A stretch of 64,000 nt of DNA. Source: Candidatus Bathyarchaeia archaeon (GTDB lineage: Archaea; Thermoproteota; Bathyarchaeia; Bathyarchaeales; Bathycorpusculaceae). Positions 20,661-29,296 of the stretch are shown piece by piece. The stretch covers positions 1,628,519 to 1,692,518 of the forward strand of contig CP166960.1 in the NCBI GenBank assembly GCA_041447175.1. Reading direction: 5' to 3'. The stretch's first letter is position 1; every line of letters starts with the position of its first letter. The notes beneath the pieces are model-generated. The model did no database searches and was not told the origin of the DNA. It was given only the letters and a program-made list of their open reading frames with translations. Position numbers and translations under genes: made by a program.

Positions 20661-21098
20661 ATGGCATTCAAAAACCTAAAAATGCTAAAATCAAGAAAGG
20701 GCATCTCGCCGATACTAGCAACACTGCTACTCATTGTCATCGCAGTCGCAGCAATATCCGTGACATACGCATGGATCATGACCTACACTGACAGCACAAC
20801 TGAAAAAGCAGGCGTCATGCTGTACAAAGCCAACGTGCTATTTAATTCAACCACCACAGACAGAATCACAATCGACATCGGCAACTCAGGCACATCCGCG
20901 GCTACCCTAAGCAAAATCTACATTGGAACTTCTGCTACAGCAGTTGCGGACCAAGGCACATTATCAAACACTGCGTTAGCTGCAGGCGGCATTATAAGCA
21001 ATACGTTCACATACAACTTTGATTCAGGTGATATGTACTACTTTAAAGTCGTACCAACAACCGGGAACCCATTAGAATTCAATGAAAGAGCCCCATAA
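20661..21098 (+). CDS. Archaeal type IV pilin with class III signal peptide
   Basis: A 145-residue pilin. The class III signal peptide is KSRKGISPILATLLLIVIA, with cleavage expected after the Gly of RKG by the FlaK/PibD-like peptidase; the following helix forms the pilus core. The mature domain is Ser/Thr/Asn-rich and beta-strand-like (RITIDIGNSGTSAATLSKIY). The start is an ATG 8 bases after GAGGCG. The gene is intact, unlike the two relics just upstream, and the prepilin peptidase gene follows 92 bases later, so substrate and processing enzyme are adjacent. Confidence 0.85.
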   Translation: MAFKNLKMLKSRKGISPILATLLLIVIAVAAISVTYAWIMTYTDSTTEKAGVMLYKANVLFNSTTTDRITIDIGNSGTSAATLSKIYIGTSATAVADQGTLSNTALAAGGIISNTFTYNFDSGDMYYFKVVPTTGNPLEFNERAP

Positions 21099-21190
21099 AA
21101 CGACAAACCTTTTTCTATTTTTTATTTTTCAAAACTGAAACCAATTTATCCAGCTGAAGAGAAAAATCACCAATTTGAAGGTGCCGTGAC

Positions 21191-22009
21191 GTGCAGGAAA
21201 TCTTTGCAGCATCCCGAGTAGCCGTATCGTTGGTCTTCCTAATTTACGCGTCTTGGAGCGACTATAAAACCCGCGAAGTCTCCAACCGCGTCTGGGTACT
21301 CTATGCACCCATCGCTTTAGCCTTAACAGTTCCCGAACTTCTGCTCTATGAACCAGCAAGCCTGTGGTACTTCGGTTTAAGCGTTGGCTTAACCGTCAGC
21401 TTTGCGTTTCTATTATTCTACACAGGAGGGTTTGGCGGAGCCGACTCCAAGGCGCTTATGTGCATCGCGGTTGCCTTGCCCTTTTTCCCCACAGTCCTTG
21501 TTAAACCAATTTTAGCTAACGGACTCTCGCCACTTTCGCAAGTCGTGTTCCCCGTAACCATCCTAAGCAACGCCGTGTTAATTGCTGCGTTCAGCGCGGT
21601 AGGTCTGCTCCTCTGGAACGTGGGCACCAAAGCAAAAACCAAAAAACCCCTGTTTGAGGGCACTCTTGCAAGTCAGTCAGTAGGGAAAAAACTGTTGGTG
21701 CTGTTGACAGGAAAAAAGTATCCTCTTGAAACACTAAAACAGAAATGGCACATATACCCCATGGAAGACATAACAGCAGAAGAAGGACCCCCCGAGGTTG
21801 CAAAGAGAAAATTGTTTATTGTACCCAAAGATGAGGGTCGAGATGAAGTTTTGGCGCGGCTTTCTCAGGCGGCTGAGGAAGGTAAAATTGAGTCAGCAGT
21901 GTGGGCTACCCCCGGGTTGCCTATGCTTATTTTTGTGACGGCGGGTTTGGGTGTTGCGCTTTGTTTAGGCGATGTTGTTTGGATATTGGTTGCGCAACTG
22001 TTTGGGTAA
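21191..22009 (+). CDS. Prepilin peptidase (A24, FlaK/PibD-like)
   Basis: A membrane aspartyl protease that removes class III signal peptides from pilins and archaellins. The two catalytic Asp residues are in SWSDYKTREVSNRVW (about residue 24) and in the GxGD-like motif GGFGGADSKALM (about residue 82). Six or more membrane helices are visible, including the final LPMLIFVTAGLGVALCLGDV. A cytoplasmic loop of about 80 residues between helices (KKYPLETLKQKWHIYPMED) is typical of the archaeal branch. The start is GTG at 21191. The pilin just upstream is the obvious substrate. Confidence 0.85.
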   Translation: MQEIFAASRVAVSLVFLIYASWSDYKTREVSNRVWVLYAPIALALTVPELLLYEPASLWYFGLSVGLTVSFAFLLFYTGGFGGADSKALMCIAVALPFFPTVLVKPILANGLSPLSQVVFPVTILSNAVLIAAFSAVGLLLWNVGTKAKTKKPLFEGTLASQSVGKKLLVLLTGKKYPLETLKQKWHIYPMEDITAEEGPPEVAKRKLFIVPKDEGRDEVLARLSQAAEEGKIESAVWATPGLPMLIFVTAGLGVALCLGDVVWILVAQLFG

Positions 22010-22019
22010 CTAATGCCGT

Positions 22020-22253
22020 TTAGAGTTGGGTTTTGCTGCGTTTTGAGTAGGAAACGGAAGCAACCGCCATGAGTGCACTCCCAGAGCCTATGAGTGGCAA
22101 GGCATAGTTGCGGTAGGGGTAGGTAATGAGGGAGAATAGGTCGGTGTTTGCAGCGGCGTAGGAGAAAAGAAACGCACTAATTGCAAACAGGACAATTGAG
22201 GTTAACAGGAGACCGATTTCGATTTTAAATTGCACTTTGATATTGCGCCCCAA
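22020..22253 (-). CDS. Small two-helix membrane protein
   Basis: A 77-residue frame with two membrane helices, IGLLLTSIVLFAISAFLFSY and ALPLIGSGSALMAVASVSY. The N-terminus is short and basic and the C-terminus is KRSKTQL. The first codon is TTG; no better start exists upstream, though a GTG a few codons in would also give both helices. It is convergent with the prepilin peptidase gene (10-base gap). No family is recognised. Confidence 0.5.
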   Translation of the reverse strand: MGRNIKVQFKIEIGLLLTSIVLFAISAFLFSYAAANTDLFSLITYPYRNYALPLIGSGSALMAVASVSYSKRSKTQL

Positions 22254-22333
22254 ACTTGAATTGCATTCGGTAAACTTGTGAGAAAGGTTATTTTAGCTTT
22301 ACGGGAGAAAAGTACAGAAGAGGTTCCAACTCT

Positions 22334-23416
22334 GTGACCGGATGCATAAAAGAACTAACAGCTTTCCTCACCCAACAACCAAAACCACTCAAAGTGGTAG
22401 CGATGCCAGATTTTTTCATGGACCGCCTCATAAATCTGCCCTTCAACCCCCAACAATTCACCACAGAAGTCAACGGTATCGTGGCGCGAAAAGGCGGCAG
22501 TATAGACCGAATCAGCCAGATAGACCAGCATGGAGGAAACGCCATCAACATCACATGTGCCCTGCTAACGTTGGGCACGCAGGTTACACCGATTGTTTGC
22601 ACCAGCGAGTTAGGGTTGGATCAGATACGGTTCCACCTCAAAAAGCACAAAAACGTAGATTTAAGCCACATTAAAATCCACCAAAAAGCATCCGCAACCA
22701 CCGCGTTAGAGTTCAAAACTGACAGCGGAAAAGTAAACGTTATGGTAAGGGATTTAGGTTCGTTGATAGATTTTGGACCAGCCGACCTCACCCAAGAAGA
22801 CCGCACTGCCATTGAGGAGGCGGATTACGTGTGCCTTTTTAACTGGGCTGGAACCCTTAAACATGGCACTGAACTTGCCCAAGCAGTTTGCCAACACGCC
22901 AAAACCAAAGGCACATGCAAAGTTTACTTCGACACCGCCGACCCCCTGCCCAACAAGAAAAAAATGCCTGAGTTCATGGAGAAAGTTCTCAAGAGCAGCC
23001 AAGTTGATGTTTTAAGCTTAAACGAAAACGAGGCGGTCACCTACGCGTCTTTGCTCAGCAGCGAAGTTGAAGAGCAACGCGGAAAAGTCGAATTCAACGA
23101 GTTAGCCCTTTTCTCCGCCCAAATCTTAGCCAAACATCTGCATGCAAGAATTGATTTGCATACGACCAGTTTTGCGGTTTCGATTTCTGGGGGGCGCGCG
23201 GTTTTTGCGCCTGCCTTTAAGGTGGAGGCAAAGCGGGCGACTGGCGCGGGGGACGCGTGGGACGCGGGAAACCTGCTGGGCGACGCCAACGGGTTATCCG
23301 ACGAGTGCCGATTGACGCTGGCAAACGCGGTTGCCGCATGCTACCTCACCGACCCTGCTGGGGAGCACCCCACAAGAGAGATGCTGCTTAAGTTTCTGCA
23401 GCAAACAGAGACGTAG
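22334..23416 (+). CDS. PfkB-family carbohydrate kinase
   Basis: A ribokinase-fold sugar kinase of 360 residues. The C-terminal PfkB signature is clear: KRATGAGDAWDAGNLLG, with the catalytic Asp in GAGD. A substrate-side Gly motif is seen in HGGNAINITCALLTLGT and the middle region has DVLSLNENEA. Family members phosphorylate diverse sugars or nucleosides and the substrate cannot be read here. Acceptors near sugar-nucleotide genes are plausible because glmM-glmU follow 72 bases later. The start is GTG at 22334, with a moderately long N-terminal extension before the first strand (LKVVAMPDFFMDRL). Confidence 0.85.
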   Translation: MTGCIKELTAFLTQQPKPLKVVAMPDFFMDRLINLPFNPQQFTTEVNGIVARKGGSIDRISQIDQHGGNAINITCALLTLGTQVTPIVCTSELGLDQIRFHLKKHKNVDLSHIKIHQKASATTALEFKTDSGKVNVMVRDLGSLIDFGPADLTQEDRTAIEEADYVCLFNWAGTLKHGTELAQAVCQHAKTKGTCKVYFDTADPLPNKKKMPEFMEKVLKSSQVDVLSLNENEAVTYASLLSSEVEEQRGKVEFNELALFSAQILAKHLHARIDLHTTSFAVSISGGRAVFAPAFKVEAKRATGAGDAWDAGNLLGDANGLSDECRLTLANAVAACYLTDPAGEHPTREMLLKFLQQTET

Positions 23417-23487
23417 ATGTTAGGTAGCCAGATTTTTTAAGCCCAGCTCCCTTTAACCAAGCAACGTAATGTATTGAGGACAAGTGG

Positions 23488-24843
23488 ATGGGTAAGCTGT
23501 TTGGAAGCAGTGGAGTTCGAGGTTTAGTTAACGTTGTTTTAACGCCCCAGTTAGCCTGCAAAGTGGGTATGGCAGTTGCCGCCCAAGCAAAAGCGCAACG
23601 TGCAGTGGTGGGGCGAGACACACGGGTTTCGGGACCCATGCTTGAAGACGCCTTAGTGGCGGGTTTAACGGCGGCAGGCGTGGACGTTTCCTTGGTGGGC
23701 ACGGTTCCAACGGGGGCAGTGGCGTACTTGACCAAAACGTTGGGTGCCGACGTGGGGTTCATGCTTACTGCGTCACATAATCCGCCCCAGTACAACGGCA
23801 TCAAGGTGTTCCGCGGTGACAGCCTCTCTTTCACGGACGCAGAACAGAACGCGGTCGAAGAAATCATTGCCCAAAACCGCTATGCACTGGCAGATTGGCG
23901 CAAAGTCGGCGCCGCCTCCAAAATCGAAGCCAGCCACCTGTATATGGATATGCTCAAAAAGGCGGGTGCCCTGCAGAAGCCTTGGCGCGTCGTCGTAGAC
24001 CCAGGTTGCGGCGCAACCTACCAGACCGCACCTGCAGCCTTATCCGCTTCGGGATGCAAAACCACAGCCATAAACGCGCAGCCCGACGGCTACTTCCCCG
24101 CCCGCAAATCCGAACCCACAGCCGAATCCCTCACCAGCCTATCCCAAACCGTAAAGGCACTGAAGGCGGATGTTGGATTGGCGTTTGACGGGGACGGCGA
24201 CCGAGTGGCGTTTGTGGATGAAAACGGGGCGTTTGTGGATTTTGACCGCGCTCTTGCGGCTTATGCAGCGTATGCGCTTAAGCGGAGCGGTGGGGGAACG
24301 GTGGTTACGAATGTTGAGGCTTCGATGTGTGTGGAGACTATGGCGGCACGGTTTGGCGGCAAGGTGATGCGTGTTAGGGTTGGAGATGTTTATGTTTCGG
24401 AGGCTATGGCGGAGGTTGGGGCGGTTTTCGGTGGTGAACCCTGCGGCGCGTGGGTGCATCCTAAGCTGCATTGGTGCCCTGATGGCCCCCTCTCCGCTGT
24501 GCTTATGCTTAAGGCGCTGGAGGAAGAAAACCTCAGCTTAAGCGCGTTCATTGTCCAAGTGCCTCAGTATGTGACTTTGCGCGAGAACCTTACCTGCAAA
24601 AACGAGCAGAAAAAACAAATCGTAGCCGACCTGAAAAAGACAATAACCCAAAGCTTCCCAGACTTCACTGACCTGTCAACGGTGGATGGGGTGCGTTTAG
24701 CCCTCAAAACGGGTTGGCTGCTTATTCGCGCGTCAGGCACGGAGCCGCTGATTCGGCTGACGGTGGAGGGTGAATCGTTAAAAGCGGCTCAAGAGATAAT
24801 GAATCAAGGCGTAACGCTCGTTAAGAGGTACAGTGAGGCATAG
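23488..24843 (+). CDS. glmM: Phosphoglucosamine mutase / phosphohexomutase
   Basis: An alpha-D-phosphohexomutase of 451 residues. The phosphoserine loop is TASHNPPQYNGIKVF, the metal-binding loop is DGDGDRVAFVDENG, the sugar-binding loop is GGEPCGAWVHPKLH, and the phosphate-binding loop is RASGTEPLIRLTVE. The N-terminus KLFGSSGVRGLVN is typical of the archaeal GlmM/ManB group. Context points to glucosamine-6-phosphate to glucosamine-1-phosphate, because the following gene is GlmU-like and overlaps almost directly. Activity on other hexose phosphates is also possible. Confidence 0.9.
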   Translation: MGKLFGSSGVRGLVNVVLTPQLACKVGMAVAAQAKAQRAVVGRDTRVSGPMLEDALVAGLTAAGVDVSLVGTVPTGAVAYLTKTLGADVGFMLTASHNPPQYNGIKVFRGDSLSFTDAEQNAVEEIIAQNRYALADWRKVGAASKIEASHLYMDMLKKAGALQKPWRVVVDPGCGATYQTAPAALSASGCKTTAINAQPDGYFPARKSEPTAESLTSLSQTVKALKADVGLAFDGDGDRVAFVDENGAFVDFDRALAAYAAYALKRSGGGTVVTNVEASMCVETMAARFGGKVMRVRVGDVYVSEAMAEVGAVFGGEPCGAWVHPKLHWCPDGPLSAVLMLKALEEENLSLSAFIVQVPQYVTLRENLTCKNEQKKQIVADLKKTITQSFPDFTDLSTVDGVRLALKTGWLLIRASGTEPLIRLTVEGESLKAAQEIMNQGVTLVKRYSEA

Positions 24844-24845
24844 TG

Positions 24846-26138
24846 ATGAAGGCGGTTTTGTTAGCGGCAGGCGAAGGCTTAAGGCTGCTTCCAGTCACGG
24901 CGACCCGACCCAAACACTTAATTCGTGTCGGCGGCAAACCCATTCTACAACACAGCTTAGACGCGTTGAAAGCCAACGGAGTAACCGAAGCTGTCATAGT
25001 CACCCACTACATGGGCGACGCCATCCGCGGCTACTTCGGCGACGGCACAGAATTTGGTTTTAAGCTGGAGTACGTGGAGCAGAAAGAAGTTTTGGGGACT
25101 GGAAACGCGGCCAGTGTGGCTGAGCCGTTTGTGGAGGGCGATTTCATGCTGGTTTACGGGGATTTGCTGTTTTCCTCGCAAGCCATCAAAACGGTCTTAG
25201 ACGCTTATGGGTCTGGGGAGGCTGCGGCGGCTATGGCGGTTGTCTCTGTGGATAAGCCTGAAAGCTACGGCATCATTGACCCCGCAAAAGACAGAACCGT
25301 TAAACGTATCGTCGAGAAGCCCAGCCGCGAATCTGCCCCCTCAAACTTGGCAAACGCGGGTTTGTACGTGTTTGGCAAAGACGTGTTTGACGCGTTGAGG
25401 CGGGTGGAGCGTTCGCCGCGGGGCGAGTGGGAACTCACCGACGCCGTGACCCTGCTGGTTTCGGAGGGCAAACGAGTTTTGGCGGCGGAAATCTCGCGTG
25501 GTGACTGGTTTGATGTGGGGCGCCCGTGGGATTTGCTGGATGCCAACACGTGGGCACTGCAACGCATGGAGCACAAGGTTCTGGGCAATGTGGAGCAAGG
25601 CGCGCATTTGCTGGGTCCGGTTACGGTGGCGGAGACGGCGCGTGTGCGTTCAGGAGCCTACATTGAAGGCCCATGCTTCATCGACGAAGGCGCAGATGTG
25701 GGACCCAACTGCTTCATCCGCCCCTGCACGAGCATTGGCAAAAAAGCCCGCGTTGGCAATGCCTGCGAAGTCAAAAACAGTATAGTCATGGACGGCACCC
25801 ACGTGGGGCACCTGAGCTACGTCGGCGACAGCATCCTCTGCGAAAAATGCAATCTGGGGGCAGGCACCAAAACCGCGAACCTGCGGCTGGACGATGGGCA
25901 CGTGAAGATGATGGTTAAAGATAAAGTCGTGGATACGGGCAGGCGAAAGTTAGGCGCCATCTTGGGGGACAATGTGAAGACGGGAATAGGCGCGTTACTC
26001 ATGCCGGGTGTGAAAGTTGGCAACGACAGTTGGGTAGGCGCAGGGGTGTTGCTGGAACGGGATTTGCCTGCAAATTCGATGGTGTCTGTGCGGCAGAACT
26101 GGGAAAAGCAGGAAAAAAGAAAACAGCCCACTTCTTAG
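24846..26138 (+). CDS. glmU: Bifunctional sugar-1-P nucleotidylyltransferase/acetyltransferase
   Basis: The GlmU-like enzyme would acetylate glucosamine-1-phosphate and attach UMP to make UDP-GlcNAc. The N-terminal pyrophosphorylase shows MKAVLLAAGEGLRLLPVTA with TRPKHLI, then VLGTGNAASVAEPF and the metal-site VYGDLLFSS. From about residue 255 there is a left-handed beta-helix with hexapeptides (GPVTVAETARVRSGAYIEGP, CFIRPCTSIGKKARVGNACE). Length (430 aa) matches the archaeal type. I use the ATG at 24846, not the GTG one codon earlier that overlaps the glmM stop. With GlmS and GlmM the window covers all steps from fructose-6-phosphate. Confidence 0.88.
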   Translation: MKAVLLAAGEGLRLLPVTATRPKHLIRVGGKPILQHSLDALKANGVTEAVIVTHYMGDAIRGYFGDGTEFGFKLEYVEQKEVLGTGNAASVAEPFVEGDFMLVYGDLLFSSQAIKTVLDAYGSGEAAAAMAVVSVDKPESYGIIDPAKDRTVKRIVEKPSRESAPSNLANAGLYVFGKDVFDALRRVERSPRGEWELTDAVTLLVSEGKRVLAAEISRGDWFDVGRPWDLLDANTWALQRMEHKVLGNVEQGAHLLGPVTVAETARVRSGAYIEGPCFIDEGADVGPNCFIRPCTSIGKKARVGNACEVKNSIVMDGTHVGHLSYVGDSILCEKCNLGAGTKTANLRLDDGHVKMMVKDKVVDTGRRKLGAILGDNVKTGIGALLMPGVKVGNDSWVGAGVLLERDLPANSMVSVRQNWEKQEKRKQPTS

Positions 26139-26161
26139 TCCAGCGTTTAACTGTTGGGCGT

Positions 26162-26746
26162 TTATGGAATGTGGATGTTTGCTTCTTCAAAGCTTTCCGT
26201 TTCAGGATTGAACTGGTAGGCGCTTACGGTTATTGAGTAGCCGACAAGGGGACTGTTTATTCCGCGGATGTTAAAGCGGACTCTCTTTTTGAGGAAGCTG
26301 CAGTCAAAACTCTGAGCATGTTTGCGGGTGTAGGTTTTGGATTCGATGTTCAAAACCAGCTCAAGCCAGTTTGGGGGTTCAACCCCGTTTTTCTTGGAGC
26401 CAAAAACTTCGCCCTTGATGAAGTCCTTGTCGTCCTTGGATAATTCAGGAGGGCTGTTAATGTGGCTGTGGTACTCGCCGATAATCTGGAAACTCATCGA
26501 GTTTATGGTGTCTTTTATTCGGTTGTATGCCGCGCGGTTACTGGGAACCCAGAAAGATTTCCCGCTTTCAGACGTTTGAACAGGGTAGGCAACATCCAAC
26601 ACTAAACAATCAGTTCGCTGCCCCTTCACAAAACGCTTGTCTTCTTTGCCTATCAGAATGCCGCCAGTTTCCTTGTGAGGCGTCTCCAAGCAAGAAGTGA
26701 TAAGGGACGCAAGGCACAATTCCGAAAGGTAAACCGTTTTTCCCAT
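26162..26746 (-). CDS. JAMM/MPN metalloprotease domain protein
   Basis: A 194-residue JAB1/MPN protein. All zinc-site elements are in place: the upstream Glu in KETGGILIGKED and the full JAMM motif in GEYHSHINSPPELSKDDKDF (H-x-H-x7-S-x2-D). It is therefore predicted to be an active metallo-isopeptidase or peptidase, such as those that act on ubiquitin-like tails or sulfur-carrier proteins. The C-terminal part (VRFNIRGINSPLVGY) is less conserved. No ubiquitin-like gene was seen nearby. It starts at ATG and is convergent with glmU. Confidence 0.85.
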   Translation of the reverse strand: MGKTVYLSELCLASLITSCLETPHKETGGILIGKEDKRFVKGQRTDCLVLDVAYPVQTSESGKSFWVPSNRAAYNRIKDTINSMSFQIIGEYHSHINSPPELSKDDKDFIKGEVFGSKKNGVEPPNWLELVLNIESKTYTRKHAQSFDCSFLKKRVRFNIRGINSPLVGYSITVSAYQFNPETESFEEANIHIP

Positions 26747-26828
26747 ATCTCATTCCCGAGTTAAGTTATCATTCACAGCTAATAAATTAATGCAAAACAG
26801 ACCCCCAAAAACTCAAACTGAAACGAAA

Positions 26829-27020
26829 CTACTGTTTAAGGACAATGGCGTTTGCGGGACATTTTGGCACACAGTCGCCACATCCATGGCACAAACGGAC
26901 CTCCACGACAGCAGCTTCGTCGGCGTCAATTCGGAAAATAGCTTTAATTGAGCATGCTTGGGCAGCAACGCATTTTTCGCAGCGCAGGCACTTGTTGGGG
27001 TTGACTATGGCTTTTGGCAT
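26829..27020 (-). CDS. Small 4Fe-4S ferredoxin-like protein
   Basis: A 63-residue protein starting at the ATG at 27020 (MPKAIVNPNKCLRCEKC). The second cluster motif is standard (CHGCGDCVPKCPANAI). The first is unusual, C-x2-C-x2-C followed by five residues before the fourth Cys (CLRCEKCVAAQAC), so its cluster type is uncertain. It lies 40 bases downstream of the DUF362 iron-sulfur protein on the same strand and is probably its electron-transfer partner. Confidence 0.8.
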   Translation of the reverse strand: MPKAIVNPNKCLRCEKCVAAQACSIKAIFRIDADEAAVVEVRLCHGCGDCVPKCPANAIVLKQ

Positions 27021-27059
27021 TGCAAAAACCCCAAGCAAAAAAGGGCAAAAAGGGAGAGG

Positions 27060-28085
27060 TTAGATTTTGATGATTTCTGGTTTTACGTCGCCTTCAATGC
27101 CAATCGCTTTGGCTTCCTGCACCTGCAGCATGCAATCCACATGAGAGGAGTCATTGAGGATTTGATAGTTTGCCATGGACAAAAACGCGCCGTCTATGGA
27201 TACCGCGGAGTCAGAGGCATACACGCCGATGTCTTTCATAACGCGTTCTCCTGCGTTAGGTAAACAGTCACAGTACTGGGCGATGTCTTTTGCAAAACTC
27301 ACAAACGAGACTTTGCCTGGTTTAAACGTGGAAAGCACCCCAAGCGCCGCTGAAGCCAAGGCCCGGCCAAGATTAGGTTTATCCACAAAGCTGATGGCAT
27401 CCATCGGGCAAGCTTCCACACAGATGGGACACCGCATGCAAAGCGGCGAGGTATTTCGGGCTTTGCCCTCAATTATGTCGGGAAAATGGTTGGGGCAAGC
27501 GACTTTGCATTTGCCGCAGCCGACACATTTGCTGGTGTCAATCTCGATGCCTACGGTTCGGTGCTGCCGCAGTTTCCCCACTCCCGGCGTGCAGCCCATG
27601 CCAAGGTTTTTGATTGCGCCCCCAAAGCCGCTGAGTTCGTGTCCTTTGCAGTGGGAGATGACTATCATGGCGTCGGCTTCGGCTATGGCACCTGAAACCT
27701 CAATTTCGTCCAAGATGCCCTTGGTTTTCACTGTACGGTGGCTTTCGCCGCGTAAGCCGTCGGCAACCACGAATGGGGCAACGGTGCCAAAGCCGTTCAT
27801 GAGGGCGGTGTGGGTGTGGTCGATGGCGTTGTGGCGTTGGGCAAGGTAGAGGGTGTTGGAGTCTGTTAGGAAGGGCTTGCCGCCGGCTTCTTTGACTTGG
27901 CGGACAACTTCATGCACGAAGAAGGGCTGCACGTAGTAGGGGTTGCCCAACTCGCCGACGTGTAGTTTGATGGCGACCAAGTCACCTTTCTGGATGCAGT
28001 CGAAGGTGCCTGCTTCGGTGTAGAGCCGTTTGGTTTCTTCAAGCAGGTTATTGGAAGGGTTCCAAGGAACAAAATGGACAGTCAC
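27060..28085 (-). CDS. DUF362 protein with two 4Fe-4S motifs
   Basis: The 341-residue protein has a DUF362 N-terminal domain (VAIKLHVGELGNPYYVQPFF, LTDSNTLYLAQR, SHCKGHELSGFGGAIKNLGM) and two ferredoxin motifs near residues 190-240 (CVGCGKCKVACPNHFP and CMRCPICVEACPMDAI). DUF362 proteins are thought to bind or modify a cofactor-like ligand with electrons from the clusters, but no reaction is firmly assigned. The GTG start at 28085 has a good Shine-Dalgarno, GGAGGT, 6 bases upstream. The small ferredoxin gene follows on the same transcript. Confidence 0.85.
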   Translation of the reverse strand: MTVHFVPWNPSNNLLEETKRLYTEAGTFDCIQKGDLVAIKLHVGELGNPYYVQPFFVHEVVRQVKEAGGKPFLTDSNTLYLAQRHNAIDHTHTALMNGFGTVAPFVVADGLRGESHRTVKTKGILDEIEVSGAIAEADAMIVISHCKGHELSGFGGAIKNLGMGCTPGVGKLRQHRTVGIEIDTSKCVGCGKCKVACPNHFPDIIEGKARNTSPLCMRCPICVEACPMDAISFVDKPNLGRALASAALGVLSTFKPGKVSFVSFAKDIAQYCDCLPNAGERVMKDIGVYASDSAVSIDGAFLSMANYQILNDSSHVDCMLQVQEAKAIGIEGDVKPEIIKI

Positions 28086-28315
28086 ATAAATACCTCCACA
28101 AACAAACCCTAAAACTACGCGGACATTTATAGGGATTTAGCCGCATGAGCAGTATTTGAATTGTTGACAACAGAACTGCAGAGCACCTTCGGCAGGAGGT
28201 AATTAAGTTCAGGATAAACCGCAACAGCGTAGGATAGAAGGGGTGGGGATGTAAGGGATATAGCACTTAAGCTAATCGAAAGAATGTTATACTCGACCAA
28301 AAAGAATCTTCAAAC

Positions 28316-28639
28316 ATGGTATTTCGCCACTTCAAAGCGGGATTTAAAGCATCCATCAAAGGTGCATTTGTCGGAATCATACTTTCGGTTGTTTTCTCCA
28401 CAATAAAACAGTTCACGCCAACATATACAGTATTTGTTGACCTTTTTTTATTGTTGAATCTTGTTGGAAGCGTCCTGCTGATTACTAAACTCAAGTATTG
28501 GGGCTCAGGCTATCTTGTTGGTTACTTATTTGCCATTTGGGTAATGAACTATTTTGGGCTAATCGAAACGTGGCTTGTGATGCTTTATGCCGTTGTAGGC
28601 GTAGCGTATATTATCATTCGGTTTTCACGGAAAATGTAA
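28316..28639 (+). CDS. Small multi-helix membrane protein
   Basis: A 107-residue hydrophobic protein with a basic N-terminus (FRHFKAGFKASIKGAF) and three to four helices (FVGIILSVVFSTI, VDLFLLLNLVGSVLLITKL, YLVGYLFAIWVMNYFGL, LVMLYAVVGVAYIIIRFS). It begins at an ATG with a TATA-like TGTTATACTC about 27 bases upstream, suggesting a leaderless transcript. No family is recognised and the neighbours give no clue. Confidence 0.55.
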   Translation: MVFRHFKAGFKASIKGAFVGIILSVVFSTIKQFTPTYTVFVDLFLLLNLVGSVLLITKLKYWGSGYLVGYLFAIWVMNYFGLIETWLVMLYAVVGVAYIIIRFSRKM

Positions 28640-28873
28640 CATTCTTAAACGATGACGCGAAAAAACATTCATAGACGCAGGTAAAGTAAAATTTCAACAG
28701 CGAAATACTCAAGCAGACAGGGAAACAGGAACACCATGAATTAGCAAGTTAACCTTAAAGGTTCAATCTGTTCAGTAAACTCACTGACAAAACACAACAT
28801 ACTTGTTTACGTTAATCAAAGATAAATAGTTGGAATGCACAATCGTAAGAGATAACAACGGAGTTGAAAGATA

Positions 28874-29296
28874 GTGTCAGTTGCGCAAAGAAAACTCGCA
28901 AGCGAAATCGTCGCGCTGGTAGACAAGCCAGTCACCATTAACACAACCACCAACAAGAAGTTCATTGGCACACTCACAGGCATTAACCCAGATACCCTTA
29001 CCCTCTGCATAGCCGAAGCAAAAGACGAAACCGGCCAAGTCTTCCGCAGACTATTCCTCAACGGCGCAGTCGTCGCCCAAATCGCCAGCACCGAAAAACC
29101 CTTTGACCTCAAAGCCCTCGCCCAAAGACTCGAAAAAGTCTTCCCAACCATGGTTAAACTCTACGAAGATTTAGGCTTCATCTGGGTCATGGACAAAGTC
29201 AAATTGACCGAAAAAGGCGTCGTGGAAGGTTCAGGTCCAGCTGCAGAACGTGTGCAAAGAGTTTACGACTTGTTCATGAGCGAAAACAAAGCCTAA
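28874..29296 (+). CDS. Sm-like protein with C-terminal domain (SmAP3-like)
   Basis: Residues about 1-75 are an Lsm fold: LVDKPVTINTTTNKKFIGTL (Sm1) and LFLNGAVVAQI (Sm2). Residues about 80-140 are an extra alpha/beta domain (FPTMVKLYEDLGFIWVMDKV, GSGPAAERVQRVYDLF) as in archaeal SmAP3 and Lsm12-like proteins. Sm1 proteins bind U-rich RNA as rings; SmAP3 is described as a higher-order ring with its own C-domain, and its RNA role is unclear. The GTG start at 28874 places the Lsm fold at the N-terminus. The gene is convergent with the PAC2 gene, with a 4-base overlap of stops. Confidence 0.82.
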   Translation: MSVAQRKLASEIVALVDKPVTINTTTNKKFIGTLTGINPDTLTLCIAEAKDETGQVFRRLFLNGAVVAQIASTEKPFDLKALAQRLEKVFPTMVKLYEDLGFIWVMDKVKLTEKGVVEGSGPAAERVQRVYDLFMSENKA

